Below the pieces are notes generated by a model that did no database searches, had not been told where the DNA came from, and saw only the letters and a list, made by a program, of their open reading frames with translations. Shown here piece after piece: positions 29,308 through 42,300 of a stretch of 64,000 nucleotides of DNA. The stretch covers positions 15,631,001-15,695,000 of the forward strand of contig NC_092561.1 in the NCBI RefSeq assembly GCF_037975245.1, given 5' to 3'. The DNA is from Apostichopus japonicus. Lineage: Eukaryota > Echinodermata > Holothuroidea > Aspidochirotida > Stichopodidae. The position numbers and the translations under genes are program-made. Numbering within the stretch: the stretch's first letter is position 1; every line of letters begins with the position of its first letter.

Positions 29308-32300
29308 CTGTCATTAGGTCAAATTGGGAAACATTCAGCTCTCCATCATCAAAATTGTTTAAGAAATGTTTTATGAACTACCCAGTACCATTCCAGACGT
29401 TTTACGTAATTATTTATTGATGAAATGAGCCAATTTGGTAAACACGACCACAACGACAGTGTGTAAATAGCCTATGCTCAGCATATCACACACAGTTATG
29501 TTGTGATGAGGGATAGAATTAGTCAAATAATTGACAGAAGAAACATATTTGGGCAAAATTTCATGTCTAAGAGTAAAGATCACATATTTTCAGACTACCA
29601 TGAACAATTTCAAGAACTTCAGCTCTTCATTTTAAGGTTAATATTAGGCCACAAAGCAACCACACACCCTTCCATATTTACTACTATGCACAAAACTGTC
29701 AGTGCAAAAATCAAACCTACACCAACTCAACAGTGTAAATTAGAGAGTTCCGGACTAATGACATTCTTTTCAGGCTTCTTTATAAAGAAAACATGTTTTC
29801 CAACTCACATGTACCTTTTGAGACATTCGAAATCATTTGTTCATGAAAAAATAACCAAAATACTGTACCATGTGTAGAACTTTAACATACAACCTAGCAG
29901 CACAGAGTGTGGTACTCTTTTTGAGGGGGTATAGTTTCAGTCATTTCTACCACCCAAAATCATATCAAATTAACAAGACAGGTTTCATTTTGCTCTCTAG
30001 ATATATATCCAAGCTCACATCTATAGTTTCTGAAAGTTTGATAGAACTGATTATGAGAAAGCACTAAAAATACAAAACTGTAGCATTCAGAATCAATGTA
30101 AGGTTTGTAAACTGTGGACACTACAATACTCAATCATCTCAGTTTTATGGTGTAATTTTGTCAATTTTCAAACATAAACCATTTGCTTCTGTTTATTTAT
30201 CAAAGAGTATATATCAGTGAGATCACATGCACATTTTCAAGCATTTTAGTCCATTTCTTGATGAAGAAATTGGTAAAATACTGTACCATGTGTATGACTT
30301 TAACATATAACCTAGCAGCACATATTGTTGTACTCTTTTTGAGGGGGTATAGTTTCAGTCATTTCTACCACCCAAAATCATAACCAATTAACAAGACTGG
30401 TTTCATTTTGCTCTCTAGATATATATCGAAGCTCACATCTATAGTTTCTGAAAGTTTGATGAAACTGATTATGAGAAAGCACTAAAAATACAAAACTGTA
30501 GCCTTCAGAATCAATGTGAGGTTTGTGTACCGTGGTCACTACAATACTCAATCATCTCAGTTTTATGGTGTAATTTTGTCAATTTTCAGTCATAAACCAT
30601 ATGCTTCTGTTTATTTATCAAAGAGTATATATCAGTGAGATCACATGCACATTTTCAAACATTTTAGTCCATTTCTTGATGGAGAAATTGGCAAAATGCT
30701 CTTCACTTTCTAGTACAGTGGTGTGTAGTTCAGTGGTATAAATAAATCAGTCACATATGAGGGGGTCTAGTTTCAGCCCTGTCATTGATACCAGATCAGG
30801 TCAAATACTCCCGAGTGTCTACTCAGAGTCACAAAGCACATTTCGAAGATGATTTTCATTCATTTGAACAGTTTTGGTTGAATATTTTTTCTCAAAAGAA
30901 GGTAAATGCAGGAGTGCAATCCTAAAGTTTTTACAGCATTATTCATTTCCAACAATATTACACCCCAATCTCTGCTAGTTTTAGTGCTTAAGTTTGTAGA
31001 TTTTTAGCAAAAACCTCCCTGAATTGTACCATTAATGGTTAAAAAGTATTTCTTTAGTTGATTTCTACCTTTTATTGCAGTAGAAATGGGGATCTGAGAA
31101 AGAAATGGGACAAATTCTAGGCTTGACTAAATCCTCTACACTGCTCGAAAGCATGTGTACAAAGACTGAAGTGCTGAAAGCTCTGATCATATCGTCAGCT
31201 ACAACTGGACTCTGGGAAACTTCTTCGCCCTAATTCAAGCATGAATAAATCTATTGAAATAATACTTCCGACGGTAGAAAACTATTATTTATACATGAAA
31301 TTTGCTCAGATATTGTGGAGGACCGATATTTTGGGAGAAATCCTACTACTTATCGGCTCGTGGCAGCTTGATTTTGCAACGATTGATGAAGGTATATGAT
31401 GGTCGTTTGTACAAATATGATACTGCTGATGAAAAACACTTGCCATGATGTCTTTCAAACGTACATTTCCAGATAAATTAAATTTGAAGTGTAATAATCC
31501 ATGTTCTTTAAATTGCTTGAAATTTCAACATCTTAAACGCCAAATTAGGAGAGTAATCGTCCATTTGATGAGCTATTCCAAATTTGACGAACTCTGTAGC
31601 CTACCAATTGACTTCAACGTAACGTTGACAAAGGTATACGTAACATCCTGTCCTGTGTTCGCTTTTTGCTTCTCACTAGGTCAAATGATAAGGATTAACC
31701 CCAGACAAATAATTTTTGGAAAGAAAACAAAATTTTAATGCTTCGCATACCTTTTTATATTACTGAATAAATGTTTTCACGATCAAACAAGCCATATTAC
31801 TATGAATGTACTAGGTCAAAACATGTGTATTAGCGTTAGTGCTACAAACATACACAGTGATCTCTGCATAGGTCCGTTCCAGACTTTGTTCAGTTTTCAT
31901 GTTGTAACTAGGTCAAATCGTAGACCTTCGTCCCAAATAAGTAACTTTCGGACAGAAAACTATAATGTCATGTTCTACACACGTTTTCAAGTTAACGACA
32001 ACATGTTTTGTGTTCAAATCAGCCCAATTACAAAAATGTACTAAATCGAGACTGGTCCTATGGACTGGTATAGGCCTTTATCGTACACGATTTTAGCAAT
32101 TGGTACAATCAACACTTTGGTCAGTTTTCGTGTTGTAATTAGGTCAATTGATCAATTATCGCCAGGAATTGGTAAATTTTGGATAGAAATCAATAATATC
32201 ATGATCTACACACGTTTTCAAGTTAACGACAACATGTTTTGTGTTCAGATCAGCCCAATTTCAAAAAAGTTTTAAATCGAGACTGCTCCTATGGACTGGT

Positions 32301-34196
32301 GTATACCTTTATCGTACACGATATTAGCAATTGGTACATTTAAAACATTGGTCAGTTTTCGTGTTGTAACTAGGTTAATTGATCACTTATCGCCAGGAAT
32401 ACGTACTTATTGAACAGAAATCAATAATATTATGATCTACACACGTTTTCAGATTAACGACGACATGTTTTGTGCTCAAATCAGCCCTATTGCAAAAATG
32501 TACTAAATCCAGACTGGTCCTATGGACTGGTATATGCCTTTATCGTACACGATTTTAGCAATTGTTACAATCAAAACATTGGTCAGTTTTCGTGTTGTAA
32601 CTAGGTCAATTGATCAATTATCGCCAGGAATACGTACTTTTTGGTCAGAAATTAATAATATTATGATCTACACACGTTTTCAAGTTAACGACAACATGTT
32701 TTGTGTTAAAAGCAGCCCAATTGCAAAATGTACTAAATCGAGACTGGTCCCATGGACTGGTGTATGCCTTTATCGTACACGATATTAGCAATTGGTACAT
32801 TTAAAACATTGGTCAGTTTTCGTGTTGTAACTAGGTCAATTGATCACTTATCGCCAGGAATACGTACTTTTTGAACAGAAATCAATAATATTATGATCTA
32901 CACACGTTTTCAGATTAACGACGACATGTTTTGTGCTCAAATCAGCCCTATTGCAAAAATGTACTAAATCCAGACTGGTCCTATGGACTGGCATATGCCT
33001 TTATCGTACACGATTTTAGCAATTGGTACAATCAAAACATTGGTCAGTTTTCGTGTTGTAACTAGGTCAATTGATCAATTATCGCCAGGAATACGTACTT
33101 TTTGGCGAGAAATTAATAATATTATGATCTACACACGTTTTCAAGTTAACGACAACATGTTTTGTGTTAAAAGCAGCCCAATTGCAAAATGTACTAAATC
33201 GAGACTGGTCCCATGGACTGGTATAGGCCTTTATCGTACACGATATTAGCAATTGGTACAATCAAGACATTGGTCAGTTACGCGCTGTAATTAGGTCCAA
33301 TGAGAAACAATAGACACAAACGTGGAAGTTTTAGATACAAAACAACATTTCTAGCTAACGTGTACTATTTTATTTTACTGATAAAGCGATTTTACGTTAT
33401 ATTCAACCCATTTCCGACGCTCGATCTACTGGTGCTTATACTGTGGTAGTACTATCTACGTGCGCAAATATAGCACCCTAGGCACAATCAAGACTTTGGT
33501 CAGGTTTTGTGCTGTAATTAGGTCCAATGAGAAACAATAGACACAAACGTGGAAGTTTTAGATACAAAACAACATTTCTAGCTAACGTGTACTATTTTAT
33601 TTTACTGATAAAGCGATTTTACGTTATATTCGACCCATTTACGACGCTCGATCTACTGGTGCTTATACTGTGGTAGTACTATCTACGTACGCAAATATAG
33701 CACCCTAGGCACAATCAAGACTTTGGTCAGGTTTTGTGCTGTAATTAGGTCCAGTGGGAAACAATCAACACAAACGTGCAAGTTTTATGTAGAAAACAAA
33801 ATTTCTAGCGATCGTGCATAATTTTAAACTACTGATAAATTGATGTTACGTTAAATTCAACCCAATTCCATCGCTCGATCTACATATGTAGGTGACTGTG
33901 CTGATACTTTGATAGTACTATCTACGTACGCAAGTATAGCACCCTAGGTACAGTCAAGACTTTGGTCAGTTTTCGTGCTGTAATTAGGTCCAATGGGGAA
34001 CAATTAACACAAACGTGCAAGTTTTGGATAGAAAACAAAATTTCTAGCGATCGTCCATTATTTTAGTCGACTGAAAAAGCGATTTAACGTTTAATTCAAC
34101 CGGATTCCATCGCTCGATTTGCAGGTGCTAATGCTGGTAGTGCTATCTACCATAGCTTCATAGATAGAACATATACGTTTGGTCAGGTTTTGGACT
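29308..34196. repeat. Higher-order repeat copy 3 (~4.89 kb, expanded), insertion 1
   Basis: Same order as copies 1 and 2 but longer. The TATAGTTTCAG-containing block is duplicated (near 29930 and 30345). A dimer of about 461 bp is repeated at about 32060-33250, with related frames starting 462 and 461 bp apart, and a ~235-bp monomer is duplicated at about 33290-33740. Confidence 0.82.
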
Positions 34197-37100
34197 GTCA
34201 TTAGGGCAAATTAGGAAACAGTCAGCTCTCCATCATCAGAATTGTCATAATTATGTATCTTCTACCACCTAGTACCATTCCAGCCGTTTTACGTAATTAT
34301 TTGGTGATGAAATGAGCCAATTTGTAAAACACGACTACATCCACAGTGTGTAAATAGCCTATGCTCAGCATATCGCACACAGTTGTTTTGTGATGAGGGA
34401 TAGAATTAGTCAAATAATTGACAGAAAAAACATATTTGGGCTAAATTCCATGCCTGGCAGTTAAAGATCACATATTTTCAGACTACCATGAACAATATCA
34501 AGAACTTTAACTCTTCATTTTAAGGTTAATATTAGGCCACAAAACAACCACACACCCTTCCATATTTACTATTATGCACAAAACTGTCAGTGCAAAAGTC
34601 AAACATGCAGGAACTAAACAGTGTAAATTAGAGAGTTCTGGATTAATGACCTTCTTTTCATGCTTCTTTATGAAGAAAACATGTTTTTCAACACACATGT
34701 ACCTTTTAGAACATTCGAAATCATTTCTTCATGAAAAAAATAACCAAAATATTGTACCATGTGTAGAACTTTAACATATAACCTAGCAGCACAGGGTGTG
34801 GTACTCTTTTGAGGGGGTATAGTTTCAGTCATTTCTACCACCCAAAATCATATCAAATTAAGAAGACAGGTTTCATTTTGCTCTCTAGATATATATCCAG
34901 GCTCACATTTATAGTTTCTGAAATTTTGATGAAATTTTGTATGAGAAAGCACTAAAAATACATAACTGTAGCATTCAGAATCAATGTAAGGTTTGTGTAC
35001 CGTGGACACTACAATACTCAATCATCTCAGGTTTATGGTGTAATTTTGTCAATTTTCAATCATAAACCATATGCTTCTGTTTATTTATCAAAGATTATAT
35101 ATCAGTTAGATCACATGGAATTTTTCAAGCATTTTAGTCCATTTCTTGATGGAGAAATTACCAAAATGCTATACACTTACTAGTACAGTGGTGTGTAGTT
35201 CAGTTGTATAAGTCATTCTGTCACATATGAGGTGGTCTAGTTTCAGCCCTGTCATTGATACCAAATCAGGTCAAATACTCCCGAGTGTCTACTCAGAGTC
35301 AGAAAACACATTTCGAAGATGAATTTCATTCATTTTAACAGTTTTGGTTGAATATTGTTTCTCAAAAGAAGGTAAAAGCATGAGTGCAATCCTTAGGTTT
35401 CCACAGCATTATTCATTTCCAACAGTATTACACCCCACTCTCTGCTAGTTTTAGTGATAAAATTTGTAGATTTTTAGCAAACACGTCCCTAAATTGTACC
35501 ATTAATGGTTGAAAAGTATTTCTTTAGTTCATTTCAACCTTTTATTGCAGTAGAAATGGGGATCTGAGAAAGAAATGGGACAAATTCTCGGCTTGACTAA
35601 ATCCTCTACACTGCTTGAAAGCATGTGTACAAAGACTGAAGTGCTGAAAGCTCTGATCAGGTCGTCAGCTACAACTGGACTCTGGGAAACTTCTTCGCCC
35701 TAATTCAAGCATGAATAAATCTATTGAAATAATACTTCCTACGGTAGAAAACTATTATTTCTACATGAAATTTGCTCAGAAGTTGTGGAGGATCGATAGT
35801 TTGGGAGAAATCCTACTATTTATCGGCTCGTGGCAGCTTGATTTTGCAACGATTGATGAAGGTATATGATGGTCGTTTGTACAAATATGATACTGCTGAT
35901 GAAAAACACTTGCCATGATGTCTTTCAAACGTACATTTCCAGATAAATTAAATTTGAAGTGGAATAATCCATGTTCTTTAAATTGCTTGAAATTTCAACG
36001 TCTTTAACGCCAAATTAGGAAAGTAATCGTCCATTTGATGAGCTATTCCAAATTTGACGAACTCTGTAGCCTACCAATTGACTTCAGCGTAACGTTGACA
36101 AAGGTATACGTAACATCCTGTCCTGTTTTCGCTTTTTGCTTCTCACTAGGTCAAATGATAAAGATTTACCCCAGACAAATAATTTTTGGAAAGAAAACAA
36201 AATTTTAAAGCTTCGCATACCTTTTTATATTTCTGAATAAATGTTTTCACGATCAAACAAGCCATATTACTATGAATGTACTAGGTCAAAACATGTGTAT
36301 TAGCGTTAGTGCTACAAACATACACAGTGATCTCTGCATAGGTCCGTTCAAGACTTTGTTCAGTTTTCATGTTGTAACTAGGTCAAATCGTAGACCTTCG
36401 TCCCAAATAAGTAACTTTCGGACAGAAAACTATAATATCATGTTCTACACACGTTTTCAAGTTAACGACAACATGTTTTGTGTTCAAATCAGCCCAATTG
36501 CAAAAATGTACTAAATCGAGACTGGTCCCATGGACTGGTATAGGCCTTTATCGTACACGATTTTAGCAATTGGTACAATCAACACTTTGTTCAGTTTTCG
36601 TGTTGTAATTAGGTCAATTGGTCAGTTATCGCCAGGAAGTGGTAATTTTGGATAGAAATCAATAATATCATGATCTACACACGTATTCAAGTTAACGACA
36701 ACATGTTTTGTGTTCAAATCAGCCCAATTTCAAAAATGTACTAAATCGAGACTGGTCCTATGGACTAGTATAGGGCTTTATCGTACACGATTTTAGCAAT
36801 TGGTACAATCAAGCTTTCGGTCAGTTTTCGTGCTGTAATTAGGTCCAATGGGGAACAATGAACACAAACGTGCAAGTTTTAGGTAGAAAACAAAATTTCT
36901 AGCGATCGTGCATAATTTTAAACTACTGATTAAGCGATTTTACGTTAAATTCAACCCAATTCCATCGCTCGATCTACATGTAGGTGCTTATGCTGATACT
37001 ATCTACGTACGCAAGTATAGCTCCCTAGGTACAGTCAAGACTTTGGTCAGTTTTCGTGCTGTAATTAGGTCAAATGGGGAACAATTAACACAAACGTTCA

Positions 37101-37276
37101 AGTTTTAGATAGAAAACAAAATTTCTAGCGATCGTCTACTATTTTAAATGACTGAAAAAGCGATTTAACGTTAAATTCAACTGGATTCCATCGCTCGATC
37201 TGCATGTGCTAATGCTGGTAGTGCTATCTACCATAGCTTCATAGATATCATATATACCTTTGGTCAGGTTTAGGAC
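34197..37276. repeat. Higher-order repeat copy 4 (~3.08 kb), insertion 1
   Basis: Same block order as copy 1 without the expansions of copy 3. It shares several variants with copy 3 (for example GTAACGTTGACAAAGGTATAC near 31620 and 36090, written here to show the shared block), suggesting the two are closest relatives. Confidence 0.8.
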
Positions 37277-39430
37277 TGTCATTAGGTCAAATTGGGAAAC
37301 AGACAGCTCTCCGTCATCAGAATTGTCTAAATAATATATCTTCAACTACCCAGTACCATTCCAGACGTTTTACGTAATTATTTGGTGATGAAATGAGCCA
37401 ATTTGTAAAACACGACTACATCCACACTGTGTAAATAGCCTATGCTCAGCATATCACAGACAGTTATTTTGTGATGAGGGCTAGAATTAGTCAAATAATT
37501 GACAGAAAAAACATATTTGGGCGAAATTCCATGCCTGGCAGCTAAAGATCACCTATTTTCAGACTACCATGAACAATTTCAAGAACTTTAACTCTTTATT
37601 TTAAGGTTAATATTAGGCCACAAAGCAACCACACACCCTTCCATATTTACTATGATGCACAAAACTCTCAGTGCAAAAATCAAACATGCAGGAACTCAAC
37701 AGTGTAAATTAGAGAGTTTTGGACTAATTACCTTCTTTTCATGTTTCTTTATAAAGAAAAACTGTTTTTCAGCTCGCATGTATCTTTTGGGACATTCGAA
37801 ATCATTTGTTCATGGAGAAATAACCAAAGTACTGTACCATGTGTAGGACTTTAACATATAACCTAGTAGCACAGAGTGTGGTACTCTTTTTGAGGGGGTA
37901 TAGTTTCAGTCATTTCTACCACCCAAAATCATATCAAATTAACAAGAAAGGTTTCATTTTGCTCTCTGGATATATTTCCAAGCTCAAATTTATAGTTTCT
38001 GAAATTTTGATGAAACTGATCATGAGAAAGTACTAAAAATATAAAACTGTAGCCTACAGAATCTATGTAAGGTTTGTGTACCGTGGACACTACAACACTC
38101 AATCATCTCAGTTTTATGGGGTAATTTTGTCAATTTTCAGACATAAACCATATGCTTCTGTTTATTTATCAAAGATTATATATCAGTGAGATCACATGCA
38201 CATTTTCAAGCATTTTAGCCCATTTCTTGATGAAGAAATTGGCAAAATGTTACACACTTACTAATACAGTGGTGTGTAGTTCAGTTGTATAAGTCATTCT
38301 GTCACATATGAGGGGGTGTAGTTTCAGCCCTGTCATTGATACTAAATCACGTCAAATACTCCCGAGTGTCTACTCAGAGTCAGGAAACACATTTCGAAGA
38401 TGAATTTCATTCATTTTAACAGTTTTGGTTGAATATTTTTACTCAAAAGAAGGTAAATGCATGAATGCAATCCCAAGGTTTTCACAGCATTATTCATTTC
38501 CAACAATATTACACCCCACTCTCTGCTAGTTTTAGTGTTAAAATTTGTAGATATTTAGCAAAAACCTCACAGATTTGTACCATTAATGGTTTAAAAATAT
38601 TTCTTTAGTTCATTTCTACCTTTTATTGCAGTAGAAATGAGGATTTGAGAAAGAAATGGGACAAATTCTAGGCTTGACTAAATCCTCTACATTACTCGTA
38701 AAGCACGTGTAACAAAGACTGAAGAGCTGAAAGCTCTGATCATATCGTCAGCTACAAGTGGACTCGGCAAAACTTCTTCGCCCTAATTCCAGCATGAATA
38801 AATCTATTGGAATAATTCTTCCTACTGTAGAAAACTATTATTTCTACATGAAATTTGCTCAGAAGTTGTGGAGGAGCGATACTTTGAGAGAAATCTTACT
38901 ATTATTCGGCTCATGGCAGCATGATTTTGCAACGCTTGTTATCAGTGATGAAGGTATACGACATAGTCGTTTGTACAGTCAAGACTTTGGTCAGTTTTCG
39001 TGCTGTAATTAGGTCCAATGGGGAACAATTGTCACAAACAAACAAGTTTTAGAAGGAAAACAAAATTTCTAGTTAACGTTTACTTTTTTAATCTAGCGAT
39101 AAAGCGATTTTACATTATTTTCAACCCATTTCCATCGCTCGATCTACATGTAGGTGTTGATGCTGTGAATGTGGTAGTACTATCTACGTACGCAAGTATA
39201 TAGCACCCTAGGCACAATCAAGACTTTGGTTAGTTTTTGTGCTGTAATTAGGTCCAATGGGAAGCAATTAACATAAACGTGCAAGTTTTAGATAGAAAAC
39301 AAAATTTCTACCAATCGTGCACTATTTTATTCTACTGATAAAGCGATTTTACGTTAAATTCAAGCGGATTGCATCGCTCGATCTGCAGGTGCCCATGCTG
39401 TTAGTGCTATCTACGATAGCTTCATAGATA
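37277..39430. repeat. Higher-order repeat copy 5 (partial, ~2.15 kb), insertion 1
   Basis: It matches the first two thirds of the higher-order repeat, then jumps near 38965 from the GATGAAGGTATACGA block straight to 230-bp monomers. The CAAGCCATATTACTATGAAT block is missing. Confidence 0.75.
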
Positions 39431-42300
39431 GAACCCCTATATTAAGGGAGTATATAGTTTCAGTCATTTCTACCACCCCAAATCATATCAAATTAACAAG
39501 ACATGGTTCATTTTTACCTCTACATATATATACAAGCTCACATTTATAGTTTCTATAGTTTAGATGAAACTGTTTATGAGAAAGCACCAAAAATACAAAA
39601 ATGTAGCCTTCAGAATCGATATATGTCAATTTTGTGTACCGTGGCACACTATAATACTCAATCATCTGAGTTAGATGGTGTTATTTTGTTAATTTTTGGA
39701 CATAAACCATATGCTTCTGTTTATTTATCAAAGATTACATATCACTTTGATCACATGGAATTTTTCAAGCAATTATAGTTTCTAAAATAATGATAAAACT
39801 GTTTATGAGAACACTAAAAGTACAAAACTGTAGCCTTCAGAGACTATGTAAGGTTTGTGTACCGTGGCACTACAACACTCAATCATCTCAGTTTGATAGT
39901 GTTATTTTGTTAATTTTCAGACATAAACCATATGTTTCTGTTCATTAATCAAAGATTACATATCAGTTAGATCACATGGTCATTTTCAAGCTTTTAAATC
40001 CATTTCTTGATGAAGAAATTTGGAAAATACTATACACTTACTATTACAGTGGTGTGAGTGTAGTTCAGTTGTATGTCATTCTGTCACATATGAGGGGGTG
40101 TAGTTTCAGCCCTGTCATTGATACCAAATCAAATCAAATATTCACAAGTGGCCAATATGAGACAGACAAGACATTTTGGATAAGAAATACACTGATATCA
40201 ACAATTTTGGTTGAAAACTGTTTCTCAAAGCAAGGCAAATATATGACTGCAACCCAATGTAAATTATATTACATTCATTTTCAACAATGTAAACATCCAC
40301 ATTCTGCTAGTTGAAGGATTGAAATTGGTAAATTATTCACAAGAAACTATTTCTGTTTTCTGCCATTAGTGAATGTGAAGACATATCTAAGCTCATTAAA
40401 ACCTTTTAGAGCAGTAGAAATGAAGATTTCAGGAAAAAGTGAGACTTATTCTAAAACTGGACAAACTTCTCTAACTTACTCAATATGAATTTTAACGTTT
40501 GAACTTTGGTCGGTTGTACAATTTTAGAGCTGCCAATGAAAAATAGTTGTAACATTGTCCTCTAAGCATACTATTCCATATGAACGAAATTTGTAGTATA
40601 AATATCTTTATCCTTTAAAATTATGTCGATTTGAAAACTTTTAAGCCATAATTTGAAAAGTTATCGTCCTTTTCGTGAACTGTTCCAAACTTGACCACGC
40701 TTGTACCGATTGGCTTGACGTTACAAATGAAGGGTGCACGTATGTACCACCCAGAACAGAGTCGGTTTTTAGCCTGTCATTAGGTCCAATAGCACACATT
40801 TCCCACAAACTAATAATATTTGGAAAGAAAACAAAATTTCAGTGGGACGGACCCTTTTTCGAATTACTGAACAATGATTGGACACTAAAACTAGACCTCT
40901 TTCATCAATATACCAGATCGAAACTTGCGTATTGTCTTAGAGTGCTAGAAATATAAACAGCTGTAGCTGTATAGTTACACTCACGACTTAAGTCAGTTTT
41001 CGGGCTATAAATAGGCCAAATGGTAAACTATCGTGAGACTGCAGCAATATTTAGAATAAAAACAAATTTACAAGTTCACATACACTTTTTCAAAGGAAAA
41101 CAAAGTGGAATAAATCGCCAATTATTGGATTAATGAGCGATGTGGTCATCTCATTTGGATGCAGCTATTAGTGCCTGGTATTACATATCGATAAAGACAT
41201 TGCGTTTGATGTTCTGTAATTAGGTCATTTGGCATATACTTTTCTCCAATTTATAAGGTTTGTAGGGCTGATAAATTTTCCTATGCATCTTCACCCTTTT
41301 CAATATGTAAAAATAATGATATTGCGCGGAAAATGACTCAAACTCATCACTTCGTTAAAACAAAACAGACTGACGTGAACGTAAATTTTACCCGTACCCA
41401 TTTGAACGTGTTTCAGAATCCATCGCTCTATTAATATTTATATCTATGGACGCTATATGATATCATACGACGATAAATAGATATAACCACTAGAATACGA
41501 ATGTACCAGATGGAAACTTTCTCCGGCGCCAAATTAAAGTTGATCAGTTTTTACGTCTTTTCTTTGTGATACGTCGTAGAATTTACCTGAAACCTTTAAT
41601 TTGTGATAAATAAACAATTCTAATTATGGTATTTATTCCTTGACGGATGTGAAAACTGCATTTAATGTAACAATACGACGAATTTCAGGAATAAACTAGA
41701 ACACAGCAGTGCAAATACCATACATATGTACGTAGATATCCCTAAATCTCAGATAATTTGGGCACGTTTACGTTATTTTTAAGCCAAATCCATTCAAATA
41801 CTTCAAAAAATGTATACAGTGTGAAAGAAGACTATTTTTTTGTGTCACCTGCAGTGTTTAAATTATTTGAAAAGATAATTCTCGGTCGAATTAGGCCCAT
41901 TTTCCTGGATTGACTAGAACGAAATCTTACACGTGGAAAGTGTGTGCTAATGTATAGAGCTATCTCCAGGTACATAAATTTAGGTCAGTTTTTGGTCTAT
42001 ACTTAGGCCCATTTGCAACAAGAGTTCATGAAAATATATATTTTGGATGGGAAACTAAATTTGGAACTAATTTGCATTAATGACATTACTTGAAGTAACC
42101 ATTTCACTCTAAAAATAAGCATTATTACATGGGCTTTGATATATAACGAGGTTAATGTATGAGGTGTACTAGTTTTGTCTCTAAAATTTGTCATAAAATT
42201 GAGAAAATTGTGGTTTAAAGACTGATTTTTGATAAAAAACAAGTTTTCGAGCTCATTCATAGCAGGCAACTCGGTTTGCCACATCAAATTACCTCATGCC
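39431..42300. repeat. Degenerate monomer region, insertion 1
   Basis: Diverged copies of the same blocks, including TATAGTTTCAGTCATTTCTA near 39450 and two copies of a CTCAATCATCT-containing segment near 39657 and 39878. Similarity to the monomer fades beyond about 41000. No gene seen. Confidence 0.6.
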
